64,000 bases of DNA from Gonocerus acuteangulatus (lineage: Eukaryota > Arthropoda > Insecta > Hemiptera > Coreidae): contig OX328127.1 of the NCBI GenBank assembly GCA_946811695.1, forward strand, positions 51,030,274-51,094,273. The letters are read 5' to 3'. This document shows, piece after piece, positions 47,185 to 58,219 of this stretch; position 1 is the stretch's first letter; the number at the start of each line of letters is the position of its first letter. The position numbers were made by a program, and so were the translations under genes. Under the pieces are notes generated by a model, which was not told the DNA's origin, did not search any database, and was given only the letters and a program-made list of their open reading frames with translations.

Positions 47185-47373
47185 TTTTTTCTTTTTTTTT
47201 TTCTGTTTTTTTTTTTACGGCACATCTACATCTAGGCCATTTGCGCCGACATCCAGGTTGCAGCGAGGAATTTTCCCAGCGAGCCAAAATGAGGGCTGAG
47301 AAAATTCCTGCCCCCGGTGGGGATCGAATCCACCATCTCCCGCTTATGAATCCAAGGCGCTAGCCACAGTAGT
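47185..47373 (-). mobile_element. Met-tRNA-like SINE, copy 4, 5'-truncated
   Basis: Reversed, it shows CTTATGAATCCAAGGCGCTA, the B box region, the body and a terminal hairpin (ACGGCACATC...TTTGCGCCG, one pair weakened), with an interrupted A-tail at 47190-47215. The first 20 or so bases of the tRNA-like head are missing (the copy breaks at GCTAGCCACAG), typical of incomplete reverse transcription. Confidence 0.85.
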
Positions 47374-47863
47374 AAATTCGATTTTTTAACCACTGATCTA
47401 TTAGTTTCGCAACCTCTAGTATCTCATCAGGAGCATTCTCTGAAGATATTTACAGCCTAAATAAAGACTAGTACATTAAATAAGGGGAGTACGCCTTCCA
47501 CTGCCAGGAAAGGGCTTATATTGGGGGGACTATATATAAAGACCATATTATTCTAAACATCAATACTCGGAAGCATGTTTATTTTAGTTTTTACTACCCT
47601 TTAATTATTACACGGATGTTTTGGGACAGGATACCTACAGGTTATTGCCCTTTTATAGCAAGTATAGGAGTGGTACCTTTCCTCTTTTGGGAAGGAAAAC
47701 CACCATCCCTAGAGAGATTTAGGGAATCCTCAAACACCAAATGGTCACGCCTTATCACTTACGGTTGTCAGGCTCCAAAAAGAAAGAATTATACTCCAAT
47801 GGATTAATTTATTGATACCAATTTGCGAATTTAATGAGCTTCAATTAGTTCTGTGAAATATTT
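47374..47863. other. AT-rich DNA, no gene seen
   Basis: The plus-strand frame 47616-47807 shows no recognised domain. Nothing else supportable. Confidence 0.35.
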
Positions 47864-48066
47864 TGGAGGTCCTTGAGTGTTAAGGCGTGGGCACTTATCA
47901 CCCTGTGCCAAGGGTCGTGGGTTCGATTCCCACTATGGGGTGGTGGTTTTTTTTAAAAAAAATAAGAAAAGGCATTATCCCTATCCTAGCTATAAAAGGG
48001 TGGTAACCTATAGATAACCCGTCCTAAAATTCTTAGTTAATAATAATGGACGTTAACATATAAATA
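47864..48066 (+). mobile_element. tRNA-derived SINE, family B, copy 2
   Basis: It matches 5449-5650: GTGCCAAGGGTCGTGGGTTC then GATTCCCACT (B box), AAGAAAAGGCATT, CTATAAAAGGGTGGT, and a TAAATAA end. The head differs upstream and is shorter than in copy 1. Confidence 0.8.
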
Positions 48067-49372
48067 ATTCTTTTTTTTTAATTTTTTTTGGAGGTTTTAT
48101 TTCTTGTGTTCACTTTGTAAACTGTTCCACTCATTAAAGAATTTTTCATTTTTCAAATTAATAGTTGATTCAGGTGTTCGTTACAAATGTAAAATATAAG
48201 AACTATTATGTTTATTTTGTATTTATAAAGATTATTTTGAGCACATTCTTAAGGAATGCGGCGTAAACTAACCACCTGGGAATGTACTTAGCTATACTCC
48301 TCCTGGTTGATGGACTTTAGTTTGATTATGCAGACATTTTCTTTTATTATTGCGATTCTCATTGACTCTGACCTACCTTTTTCATAATCCAACTCATATT
48401 TCAACATAATATCATGCTCTGCCCAAGCTTTGTTGTTATCGGCTTCATCCGTTAAAACATGTTGTTTATTACTGTCCCTAATTGATTACACCCCATGTTT
48501 TTTTTTTCATTAACTAAGTTTGATTTCATTAACTACGTTTTATTTATATACGCAGGTACACACCAAACCTTTGTTGTGTGTTTTGTTAAAATATCTAATT
48601 TTATTTGACTTCTATGACCGAAGGTAGCCTAAGAATGAATAAATTGCCTCAGGTTTTGGCACGGTCTTGGGATATGCCGTTGCTCAATTATTTCTTCCAG
48701 TTAATTGAAATTACTTAAATATTTCATGCTCTTTTTGAAATTTCATCCTAACCTTTTGAGGCGGGTCTCGTCATTTCGGGGGGGGGGGGGGTTATCGGTG
48801 AAATAACTGTTGGTAGAACCTTAAGATATTTATTTCTGAAGCCAAGTGTGTCATGTAAAGTTCTTTGGGGTGCACTTGCCCCCGTACCCCCTTCTGATTT
48901 CGCCCCTGTTGTGGAGTAAGTTTTGAAACAGGTGTTAGGTGTCTCGTAACTATGATAATCTTCTAGTTAGCTGGAGGGCGTCAGTCTTAGCCTCGGAGTT
49001 ACAACTAACAACTACCTTATCTACTCGCTGCAAACTCTTACTCGTACCTTAAGTTTCCCGGAGCATATTCGCTCGAAAATTATCTTGCTAATGTGTTTTC
49101 CGAGAAAATTAAACTCATCTTGGTTTGTAGGCCTCTGGTAAATTTGATTCCAAAGTAATCACATTTTAAATTTGCTTTCGGAAATTAAACTCGATAACTT
49201 CACTAACAATTTAATTTATTATTATTTAAGACATCTTTTTTCTTTTTCATTCGCATTGGACGCACCCATTTAACTCATGATTGTGTACTTGGGAAAACTA
49301 GAAATCACAAATTGCGAGTATGTTAATCTCGTATTGAGTAAATTCTAAGTAGTCCAGGGCCCATCAGTTGTG
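48067..49372. other. AT-rich DNA, no gene seen
   Basis: No gene or element recognised. A G-run of 13 bases lies at 48779-48791, and a more GC-rich patch without open frames at 48830-48920. Confidence 0.4.
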
Positions 49373-49905
49373 AAATAAGATGTTGAGAGGGGGCACGCTA
49401 CTTTTTGCGGAAATAACTTTAGAAGAACTGAAAAAACAATAATAATTTAAACGAACTGGAGTGGGTTGTTAAATTCTATAATCAACATTTTACTCCTAGA
49501 ACATGATGGTCCATTTTAAGCTGCCGAAAAACATGATATTATTATTGGTTTTATGCACCGCATCTTTGGCGAAAAACATTATATAAAAAATGTCTATTTT
49601 TTACCGATTTTTCATGCTACTATTGCTATTTTGTAAAACCACAAGCCAGTTGTAACGTTTCTAAATAATAGAACATTATAGAAAATTTGTTTAGTAATCT
49701 TTTGATACCTTGGGAAGGTCTCTAGCATGTTCGAAGTTATGGGCGAAATAAGTAAAAAATACGTAATTTATTTTTATATATATATCAAAAACAAAAACGT
49801 TCCTTGAATTGTTTTATTTGCGCATACAATCAATTATTTTTATTTCAGTTCATACAATGATATTCCCGCAAAAACTAGCGTGCCTCCTCTCAACATCTAA
49901 CTACA
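49373..49905. mobile_element. MITE with long inverted ends
   Basis: The left end AGATGTTGAGAGGGGGCACG CTACTTTTTGCGG (from 49378) is complementary to the right end, which reads CCGCAAAAACTAGCGTGCCT then CCTCTCAACATCT (to 49898). Weaker pairing continues inward through GAACTGAAA. The arms of about 40-70 bp enclose about 400 bp of AT-rich non-coding DNA. No TSD was resolved. Confidence 0.75.
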
Positions 49906-49944
49906 ACCATGATTTTACTAATGCGCTTTGGACTAAAGATTCAC

Positions 49945-49985
49945 AACAAAGTATGTAAGCATTGCCACTTCTTACATACTTTGTT
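49945..49985. repeat. Perfect 15-bp hairpin
   Basis: AACAAAGTATGTAAG and CTTACATACTTTGTT are exact complements around the 11-base loop CATTGCCACTT. The sequence is not T-run-terminated or otherwise recognisable. It could be a small mobile element remnant or a transcribed hairpin. Confidence 0.85.
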
Positions 49986-50707
49986 AATCTACTATATATT
50001 TGTCGAATACCACTCACTCACTCACTCACTGACCTATCATCGCCCAGCCTAAACCACTCGAAAGAAAAATTTGAAATTTTGCATGGACACTCTCTATTGA
50101 ACATAGACACTTGCTAAGAAAGGATTTTTTGATCTTCGAATTTTTTCGTTGCTAGGACGATAAAGATTGTTAGACATTTTTAAAATTGCCGTATTTAGGA
50201 AATAAATATATTTTTACAATAATTTTTATCGGTTGAAAGTATCTTCCCGTGAAAATCACTTCCAGGAAACTAAGAGTTCAAAACCAATAACAATGACAAG
50301 TTCTATTCTGATGAATACTCTAATTCTGCCGAATTTTATTGATTATAGATGTCGAACCGTGAACTTTGATGATCCCAACAAAAGAATTTTCTTCCTTGAA
50401 ATATTCAAGTGCCTACTTGCTTGCATGAAAGAGAAATGTTATTTTTACTCATTTAATGGGTTTGGGAGGAGGTTAAATCAAGTAGGTAGAAAAAGGATTG
50501 CGTGTGAGTCCGATTCTCGATTTTAATTCTATATTTAGGAAATCTCTTCGATTCAAGTAGATTCGTCCTCGTTTTATCTATCGACATTTGTGTTCCAAGA
50601 AAATGTGATTTATACTTTAAACTGTAATTTTAGCCCTGACGATCATTTTCTACATCTCCTACCTTCGACATGTCTATATCATCGGTGAAATGCATAGATT
50701 ACCATGT
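49986..50707. other. Repeat debris and an unsupported open frame
   Basis: An (ACTC)n patch lies at 50011-50030, followed by GAAATTTTGCATGGACACTC-type sequence like that found reversed around 63310-63380. The 97-codon frame 50233-50526 starts at a non-ATG codon in AT-rich DNA and shows no domain. I do not call it a gene. Confidence 0.35.
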
Positions 50708-51420
50708 GACGCTAATGGCCCAGACGTCGCACAGTGGGGCAGAATCCCAAAAACCTGGCTAAAACTCCAAATCTTTATCAACCGACCTGAAATTTCTTAC
50801 TTGGGGGTTTTTGGGGTTACTGATTACGAATCTGGGGTCAAAATTCAAAATGGCGGACTCATCATATCAGAAAAGCTCTCAATGTGAAGAATAATTATTA
50901 TTTTTTGATCAAATTTGTTGAATAGGGTTGTTCATACTCGTTTATTAAGAATTTAATGAAATACAAAATGGCGGATGTAATATAACAAAAATAATAAAAC
51001 TTAAATATGATGAAAATAAGGAAAATCCTAAATAAAAAAACTGTTCATTAAAAACTATTAATTGACAATAGAATAATTATTTTAAAACAATACAATACAA
51101 ATAAAACAAATATAATTTTTATAAAAACATTTTACTAAGATTTAAAAAGATTTTAGTAACATACATTTACTAGAATAAAGAACAGGCTTACATCCCGTGC
51201 ATGGAATTTAGGCATGAAATTTTAGTTTTTAAAAGAATGTTTGCATATAAATTCTAAATCACTTTATATATACATCATATAGGTTCAAATAGACCCTTGG
51301 GATAACCCAGCAATTCAAATTCTCCAACTAGAAACTTTATTTTTCGACATTCGGCCAGCTTTTTGGGTTTGTGCCCCACTGTGCGTCGGTGCGCCGTAAA
51401 AAAATAAAATAAAAAAAATT
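50708..51420 (+). mobile_element. SINE 3' tail split by the Transib-like element
   Basis: GACGCTAATGGCCCAGACGT (50708-50727) and GTGCGCCGTAAAAAAATAAA (51389-51408) are the two halves of a terminal hairpin and A-tail like those of the Met-tRNA SINEs. They are separated by the 654-bp element at 50730-51383. The 5' head of the SINE is not recognisable. Confidence 0.65.
50730..51383. mobile_element. Transib-like non-autonomous DNA transposon
   Basis: The ends are inverted repeats of about 30 bp: CACAGTGGGGCAGAATCCCA on the left and the complement of CACAGTGGGGCACAAACCCA on the right, then AAAAAC/GCTGGC. The flanks are identical 5-bp duplications CGTCG (50725-50729 and 51384-51388). Transib transposons have 5-bp GC-rich target duplications and ends beginning CACWRTG. 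This sequence is identical to the CACAGTG heptamer of V(D)J recombination signals. The interior is AT-rich with AAAATGGCGGA words (50850 and 50969) and no transposase. Confidence 0.75.
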
Positions 51421-51639
51421 ACCTGGCCTACTGTACGTAGGAGACTTTTATAGAAAGCTTTTTGTACTCAGGTGGTCTAATCTTTGAGACCTCCTGTTAT
51501 CGTTATTCATAAATGAGTTGGAAATTCCTCGTCGTCTCTAAGGCCCTCAAGCTTAGAGAAACAACATATGATCTAATCATAGTTCTAGACATTTTATTTT
51601 TCTGCGTGTCTTAAGCGGATGGTCAATATTATTGAACAA

Positions 51640-51774
51640 CTAGCTGTTACCCGGTGTGCAATGCTACACCTACTTTATATTAAATATCTGTAGCCGGGCT
51701 TACCATGCTACACATGCTTCATATTAAATAGTTGTAACCCAGCTTCCATGGTACGCCTACTTTATATTATATAT
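51640..51774 (-). repeat. Triplicated Helitron-type 3' terminal unit
   Basis: Three units of about 43-46 bp each contain a variant of ACCCGG, a GTGCAATGCTACAC or ATGCTACAC word, and CTACTTTATATTAAATA. The first begins A|CTAGCTGTTACCCGGTGTGC, the reverse complement of the Helitron 3' end at 14030-14062. The other two have lost CTAG (TCTGTAGCC and GTTGTAACC). Confidence 0.75.
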
Positions 51775-52622
51775 TTAAAAAAATGAATGATTATATTATA
51801 TTTGTCCAAATTATGAGAATATAAGATAATAAATTCAGAGCTCGGCTGAAAAATTTATTTTCCATTTTTCTAAGAGAAAGTGGGGTGGAAAATAAATTAA
51901 TCCTTATTTTTTAAAAAGTACCCTTATTTTAAAAAGTACCCTTACTTTTAAAATGGTATTACAATTAAATGATTCCAAATAATTTAATTGCAATACCGTT
52001 TTAAAGAAAATCCAAACCAAACTCCCTGTGTTTAATTTTTTTAAAGAAAAAAAAATATGTGGTCCATAAATAAATATTCATAAAAAATAGCAATACAAAT
52101 GAGGCATTTAATTAAGGTTATGATTAGTTATAAGTTGTAATAACCTACAACTGAAACTATATTCTTTATTTTCATTGATTTTTTTTTAAATATAATATTT
52201 ATTTATTTTAAGGGCTTCGCATCTAAAGCTAAAACCTCAACCTTGCGCAAATATAATATTAATATGTTATATTGTTTACCTGTTCATGTAATAATCCGTA
52301 ACTAAGTTTTTTTTTATGAATGAAAAAGTAGGTAAGTCGTGCAGGGTGTATGTTATTTATGCCAAAAGGAAAGTTTTAAAAACATAGTTTGTTAATAGTC
52401 CTTTCTATTAAAGCTTCTGTTTCAAATTTTATGGTTCATGGGCTCTTCTATAAGGATAGTCCTTCTATCATAGGAAATAGGGGCCTCTAAGAATAAAAAC
52501 AAATTTAAGATATTTTTCTTGCAGTTATGGACAACAATGAATTAAAGTTATTTGGGAATTTCAATAACGACATTGACTTGGCGAGCAACAATATTTTTAC
52601 CAGAATTGCAACCGTATTTAAA
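51775..52622. other. AT-rich DNA, no gene seen
   Basis: No gene. A TTTGTCCAAATTATGAGAATA word at 51800 recurs as variants at 55247 and 55452, so related repeat sequence flanks the copia region on both sides. It is too diverged to call LTRs. Confidence 0.35.
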
Positions 52623-53007
52623 CATTTAGTCCAAGAGCTGGTAACACACTTTTCAAGTGTTTTATGTGCCTTGAAATTGTGCTATAGTGGGTCTCTAGTG
52701 TAGATAAAAAGTTAAGTATGTGGTTGCTGGACATACCTTGAAACACCAGGTACTGCACATAGGGGAAAGGTGTTAAAAAAATATGTCACTAAAATGGTAT
52801 TTTATTCAGAAGCCAACAATCTTTAATGTATAATTAAGGCAAGTTGCTTTATTTCTAGAACAGCCACAACTGTCCTGTCCAGATGATTGGTGCTCATCCC
52901 ACCAAACAAAAAAAAAAAAAAACGAAATTACGACATGCAATACACCAAAATTCCAAGGTGCATAAAACACTTCATGAAATGTGCGTTACCAGCTATCCGA
53001 CTAAATG
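52623..53007. mobile_element. MITE with about 60-bp inverted ends
   Basis: The left arm (CATTTAGTC...AGCTGGTAAC, then GTGTTTTATG and CCTTG) is complementary to the right arm (CAAGG, CATAAAACAC, GTTACCAGCT, GACTAAATG). Small mismatches and indels occur. The interior of about 260 bp has an A-run at 52909-52923 and no open frame. Confidence 0.75.
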
Positions 53008-53589
53008 GTGACAGTCAGAGGATATAACTATCCCAGACAAAAGGAAGCATATGGCAGAATATAATGATTAAATTATTATGGATATTAAATTAATAAAAAA
53101 TTGCATGGAAAATTTAATTACTTATTCATTTATTAGAACACCACAATTCACGTGACTTCCTCTTCTTATAAAAATAATATTTTAATACATTAATTTATCT
53201 GCAAAAAAATAGCATGTAAAAGAAATATTATAAGAAGAATAACTTTATTAAAAAAAAAATTAAAGTGAGGCTGCCCAAATTAATAGGGTTGTTAAACCAT
53301 ACAGCTCTTATAATAATAAAATATTGTTTCAAAATGTGGTGAAAATTAATTCATTTATATACATTCATTTGTATGATTATAAACATTTATATAATTTATT
53401 ATGTACATCTATCTATATGCGAATAAAACAATAAGTTAAATATAACAACATTTAATATAATATTTTAATAATATTTGCATATGTATGTGAGAGAATTAAT
53501 TTCAAGTTCATAAATTTAAGTCCTTTACAAAATGACATTGTTCACAAAGGAGTTTTTAATGTTTAAAAAAATCTTTATGTTTAAAACAA
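53008..53589. other. AT-rich DNA, no gene seen
   Basis: Extremely AT-rich. The 3' LTR or end of the copia element would lie here, but no LTR pair or polypurine tract could be recognised. Confidence 0.4.
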
Positions 53590-53611
53590 AAAGTTATATC
53601 TTTTTGGAACT

Positions 53612-54790
53612 TTAAACTTCACTTAAAGCTACATATTCTGCATATGGAGACTCTTCTGTACCATTTTTTTTCTTTCTCGATTTCCAGTATAATACATTAC
53701 CAAATAACCTAATAAGAAAACCAGTGGTGGATTTTCCTACTAAATGATCATTTAAGAATATAGTCTCTACATCCATCTGTTCAACATTTAGACCCATTTG
53801 ATATCTTCAACTTCCTTATTTCAACAAAATCTCAAGCATTATTTTGTTTCAAACTATCTATTTCTCTATCCCAAAAATCACAATCGCTTGAACTTTATCA
53901 GATTCGCCCTCAGCCAATCCAATACAGCTTATGTTTTCTTGGATAACATCAACATGCCTAGCGACAATGATTTTATTATTCAAAAGTACTTTATATCCCA
54001 CTTCACTATACTCGATTAAAATGCACATATTCACCTTTTTATCCCATTTAGAAGTTATTATTTGTTCTGGTTTCCTAACAAAATTTTTACTACCATATAA
54101 ATTAAAGTTAGAAGCATCTGGTTTCTTTCCAAAACAGATTTCATAGGGTATTTTATTGTCAATGGTGTTAGCTAAAGAGGGATTTTTCAAATAAGTTGCT
54201 GCACATACCATTTCTGGCCAACATTTTTTTCTACAATATCTTCTGCCAGTAAGCAATGAGATATATTCATAATTGTTCTAGTAAATCACACCGTTTAACT
54301 CATGAATTCATGGGGCAGGGATTAATTTTGATACCCTTTTTTTTGGTAGTCATAATTCTTACTATTTAATATTCCTTACCAATGTCACACCTCATAATAC
54401 CAATTTCCTAAGTTTTCAACCTCATTTACTTATTGAACAAAGGAATGAAAACTTCTGTTTTAGGTTTAATAGTTTAAATCCTAGCAATCTTACTATTTAT
54501 TTATTTATACATCAGTGAGACCGCGACAAAGGGAATTCATCACTAAACACTTAAATAACAATAAACAATACTGAACAATTATGAAGAAATTAACATGAGG
54601 GCAATCTTACTATAATCATCTATAAATGAAACAAAATATTTTTCACCTTTGAGACTCCTAGTTAAAAAAAGGTCCACATCAGTGTAAACAATTCCAAAAT
54701 ACTTTTAGCCTTGTTCTTATTGTTTTCCAAAGGGACACGGTCCATTTTACAATACAAGTTTTATAAATTTATAACATGTCCAGATAAACT
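53612..54790 (-). pseudogene. Ty1/copia pol remnant (integrase, RT/RNase H join)
   Basis: Reading the minus strand downward, 54790-54600 has a Cys-rich tail, the first catalytic Asp in a TDV context (about 54682) and YFVSFIDDYSK. A 104-bp insertion interrupts it. Then RCDIGKEY near 54380 holds the second Asp. NGV follows near 54280, but the third catalytic Glu region is lost to stops. The integrase C-terminal half continues at 53858-54256 (CAATYLKNPS, PYEICFGKKP, VGYKVLLNN). At 53612-53797 the start of reverse transcriptase (VEQMDVETIFLND) joins directly to RNase H (KSTTGFLIRLFG, SPYAEYVALSE). The polymerase active site is deleted. Several stops show it is long dead. Confidence 0.85.
54484..54613. 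mobile_element. 104-bp insertion in the copia integrase, with 13-bp TSD
   Basis: The direct repeats GCAATCTTACTAT (54484-54496 and 54601-54613) bracket 54497-54600. The insert begins (TTTA)n-like and contains TACATCAGTGAGACCGCGAC. The insertion interrupts the integrase reading frame between its first and second catalytic residues. A 13-bp TSD with a simple-repeat end indicates a LINE-mobilised fragment in reverse orientation. Confidence 0.75.
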
Positions 54791-55334
54791 GATTGTTTCA
54801 TTTCAGTTGTTTGAATTTTATTTTTTTTAACATAATCTGAAGTTTCTATGTACAATTTACTATGCTGTTGATTCCTTTAGGTATAATCTATCAAATTTCT
54901 GAATTATGTCTTAGGCTGTTGTCAAATCACAAAGAAATTCAAACTGTTTATTTGATCTTGCTGATCCCAATCTTCACCAACTTTGGTCTCCTTTGCCTTT
55001 TCAATGACATTTACACACCTCATCAGTTTAAAAAAAAAAGTTAAGTGTTTTTCCACATACTAAAACCCTCTCCATCAAATACCAGTACAAACATATGCAT
55101 TTAACAGAAAAGCGAGTGAGAGATTATTCAACCGAATACTATAACCGACATTGCAACCTTCCTTTACTAAAGAGAAAAAACTACCTCTCAACAAAAGTTT
55201 TGAAATTATTATAGTTCTGAATAGAAACATGACCACTTAATTATATTATATTAGTCCAAATTATGATTAGATAAACACAGAACATTTTTATGATATACTT
55301 ATTTATACGATATTAGTCTATATTCTGGTTAGAG
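54791..55334. other. Upstream copia flank, nothing further supportable
   Basis: Gag and protease of the copia element should lie here on the minus strand. I could not recognise them. The short plus-strand frame 54862-55044 has no domain. Confidence 0.35.
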
Positions 55335-55544
55335 CAGTGTTGCCCTAGGCAATCAAATGAAAATTGATTTGATATGAAGAAAACTGATCTGACATTAAGG
55401 AAATTAATCTTAAAAAATATGATATTTTATTATATGATATCTTATATGATATTTGTCCAAACTCTGAGAATATAAACCTACTATTTAGATAAACAAACAA
55501 AGGTTTTTTTATTGCACTTCTTCTTAGAAGGAGGGGCAACACTG
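55335..55544. mobile_element. Possible hAT-like MITE, short ends
   Basis: CAGTGTTGCCC at 55335-55345 and GGGGCAACACTG at 55533-55544 are inverted ends of about 11 bp around 190 bp of very AT-rich DNA. CAGTGTTGCC-type ends occur in hAT elements. The 8-bp flanks do not match, so the duplication has decayed or the call is wrong. Confidence 0.4.
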
Positions 55545-55814
55545 GAAAGAAAATTCCGATTTCTGACTATAAACTCTTCTGTATATGACAGTTTCGAACT
55601 CGTTACTTCCAAACTATGAATCCTAGAAGATTTTTAGCTAGCCTACGAGATTTCCCGGATCAAGACGTATCTATGTGCGAAGTTTGGTCAATATCAGTCA
55701 AACGATGTGGATTTGTATAAGGAACAAACAAACAGAAAAACAGAAAAACAGACACGTGATTTTTATATATATAGATATGCATTGATCAATTATATTGAAA
55801 GCCTCATCAATACG

Positions 55815-55896
55815 TGAAAAAATCGTTGTACTTACGTATTTTTGTTTGTAGGCTTCCAGATATACTTTTTATAGGTAAATGAATGAAGCCATTTTC

Positions 55897-55970
<74 letters not shown>

Positions 55971-56255
55971 GTATGTATATTTATATTTATATATATCTGT
56001 ACTCGTTTTAGAGAAAAGTGGATAAAACTAGTTTTTCTAACTAATCTTAGTTTGTGTATATAGAAACGAACAATTAAAATTTTGGCATGGAAAGTTTTGA
56101 GATCTTCATATATTTTCCTAAATAAATCAAAAACGCTTGGAAAATCGTGGTGAAAGGTGGCCATTCGAAAGCTTACTAAATTCTCTACAAAAAAAAAAAA
56201 AAAAAAATGTTCTGAGGTAAATTTCTATGGGACGATGTCAATCCGAAAAAGTCCG
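55815..56255 (-). mobile_element. Family T, diverged reverse remnant
   Basis: On the plus strand, TGTACTTACGTATTTTTGTT, AAATGAATGAAGCCATTTTC, GGCCATTCGAAAGCTTACTA and GACGATGTCAATCCG match the reverse of the 5' half of family T (compare copy 3 at 42440-42890). A (TA)n at about 55896-55957 interrupts it at a position where other copies have none. Short hairpin-rich debris surrounds it. Confidence 0.6.
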
Positions 56256-56514
56256 ACTCGCAGGAACTGCATCATCTTAGCGTGGTTCCCTTCTTATCCC
56301 TAATGTCATTTGAAAATCTTAGAATAGAAATAAACTTCTTTTTTTTATATATCTCGTAAAAATTGTCAACATCCTCTCGAACATCTTGAATAAAAGTGAT
56401 ATTAAGGCGTCAGGAAAACCGGCAGTAGTAACTTACACAGAAGCGGAAATTACAAAATCCAGCTCTCATTCTAAAGTAAAGCTCTATACATCAATAAAAT
56501 AAAACAAAAACATG
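56253..56514 (+). repeat. Repeat W, copy 1 (shared frame)
   Basis: AGTCCGACTCGCAGGAACTG, CATCATCTTAGCG, CTCTCGAACATC, AAGGCGTCAGG and CTCTCATTCTAAAG match 58358-58620 throughout. The first 40 bases are the complement of the 5' end of family T copy 2. Over about 50 codons, both copies keep one frame open (ILSNI, NKS, IKASGKP or IKASGRP, YTE-EIT, SHSK-KLY), with a length change of one codon. It may derive from an old coding sequence. Confidence 0.55.
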
Positions 56515-56784
56515 CATGGGCGTATATAAGGGGGGGGGGGCTGAAAGGGCTGCTCCCCCCCCCCCGCAATCGGTAAAAATATATCGTAAAAACCTTAAAA
56601 ATAATAATGAGATCACTTAGTTAAAAAAAAATCATTTCTTTTGTGCGTAATAGCGTTTTAATTGTCTAACGTTTTAATTGTCTATTCCATGTTCTAGATT
56701 TTTATTATCCCATACCCCCCAAAATCCTTTCAGCCCCCCCGAAATTCTCCCAGTCCCTCCAAAATTATGCTCTATATAAGCATG
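56515..56784. mobile_element. MITE with CATGGGCGTATATA ends, copy 1
   Basis: It begins CATGGGCGTATATAAGG(G)n and ends TCTATATAAGCATG. It contains G- and C-runs (56530-56540, 56555-56567) and GCCCCCCCGAAATTCTCCCA. It matches 58645-58915. The right end has lost part of CGCCC. The flanks do not give a clean duplication. Confidence 0.65.
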
Positions 56785-57427
56785 AACATCCTTCTCATTT
56801 ACTAGCTTTGTTTTATTGAAAAAAAAAATGCAATCAAAATAACAGCACCCAATTAGAAAATAAGGCCTACAACATAAATAAAAATGAATAACTGAAGTAA
56901 ACAGAGACACAAAAAGAGGAACTACTTCTCGAGTTTAATATTATCAAATGTCAAGCAGGTCATTTTGCGAGGCTTATGGCTGGGGCTGTAACGGTACTTA
57001 TTGTCAGGACCTTAGAAAGAGGAGCAGGTAGCCAAACCATTGTTTCCTCGTCAAACTTCTAGCAGAGTCTGGCTTATTATGTTGAATAAAACTAAAGATA
57101 ATTCTGGAATCGCCTTTTCTCAGAAATGTTTAATCTAATGAAAAAAAGTGTGAAGACAAGTTTTGTACATAATTGCACAATCTACAATTTTTGTCTGAAC
57201 TATTTTTGCCATCAAACAAAACGTTTCGTTGAAAATTCCTAAAAACCTTTTATAGCGAACTTTGACCTCGAAAAAATTCTTTGCACTCATGGGATCGATA
57301 AGGGCTTTTCCCAATTCCCTTATAATGTTGTCCCTATCTTTCATGCAAATTTTCAGGTTGCTAGGAATTTATGCAAAGGTACTCGTATTTTTCTAACTCA
57401 TCTATTTCTAACAACAGAAAATTGGTT
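56785..57427. other. AT-rich DNA, no gene confirmed
   Basis: The minus-strand frame 57135-57344 looks superficially protein-like, but no family is recognised and no splice signals stand out. Nothing else called. Confidence 0.35.
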
Positions 57428-58170
57428 CTCATTTTAACTATCCTGTTTTAAAAACAAATACATTTACCTATTATAAGAATTACAAAAATAAAAAGCAATA
57501 AAAAACTAAGGGGAACAGACAAAAATTACAAAAAGAACGACAAAAACCCGTTCATAAGAACAAAACAGACGTATTTGAAGTTTTAAGCACTTATTTCTCC
57601 GATTCACCTAACCCAATCAAAAATAGTTTTAGAATCTTTTTTGTAGAGAATTTAGTAAGCTTTCAAATAGTTTCTATCCACTTACCACGATTTCCCAACC
57701 GTGTTCGAGATATAAATGAAAGTATACGAAGTGCCCAAAACTTTTCATGACTGTTCATGAAATATTTTATTCTAACCCATTCCTTAACTCCAAACGTAAC
57801 CAAAAGTTTAACATATTAGTTTTAATGAAATTCAAACATGCAAAAAATGTTTCAACTGAATCCCATGATTCTAAGTACCCAAACCAAAAACGGTATTCAA
57901 AAACTATTTTTGCAATTTTCTCGAGCTATCGCCTTGAAAAGCTTCCAGTGGGCGGGTTTTGCTGGTTAACGAACTTGACCTTTCAAATTAGACGAAAGAT
58001 TTTTGTACCAAATTTCATCAAAATCGGACCATTCCTTTGGGAGCTACAGAGCGAACAGACAAATATATATAGCCCAAGAAGCCTATAAAACGAGTACTTA
58101 CAAGCTTATGAAGTCAAAAACGTAAGCGTTACAATTTTTTTTGCGCGAATTTCGCCCCAAACGCCATCTT

Positions 58171-58219
<49 letters not shown>

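Larger units (their letters stand above)
51640..55775 (-). mobile_element. Possible large reversed Helitron (uncertain)
   Basis: The plus strand opens A|CTAG at 51640 and closes TATATAGA|T at 55775. Before the close, 55650-55775 is the reversed 5' unit of the same family as the short Helitron at 22828 (GGATTTGTATAAGGAACAAA, CACGTG). If these ends belong together, a 4.1-kb element encloses the MITE and copia remnants below. They may instead be two independent fragments, and no RepHel coding was seen between them. Confidence 0.3.

Noticed and set aside
50233..50526. 97-codon open frame
   Set aside because: It starts at a non-ATG codon in AT-rich DNA, shows no recognisable domain and has no splice signals.
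51640..55775. Firm call of a 4.1-kb Helitron carrying the copia remnant
   Set aside because: The two ends fit, but both are common fragments in this window and nothing between them is Helitron-specific. Kept only as a low-confidence feature.
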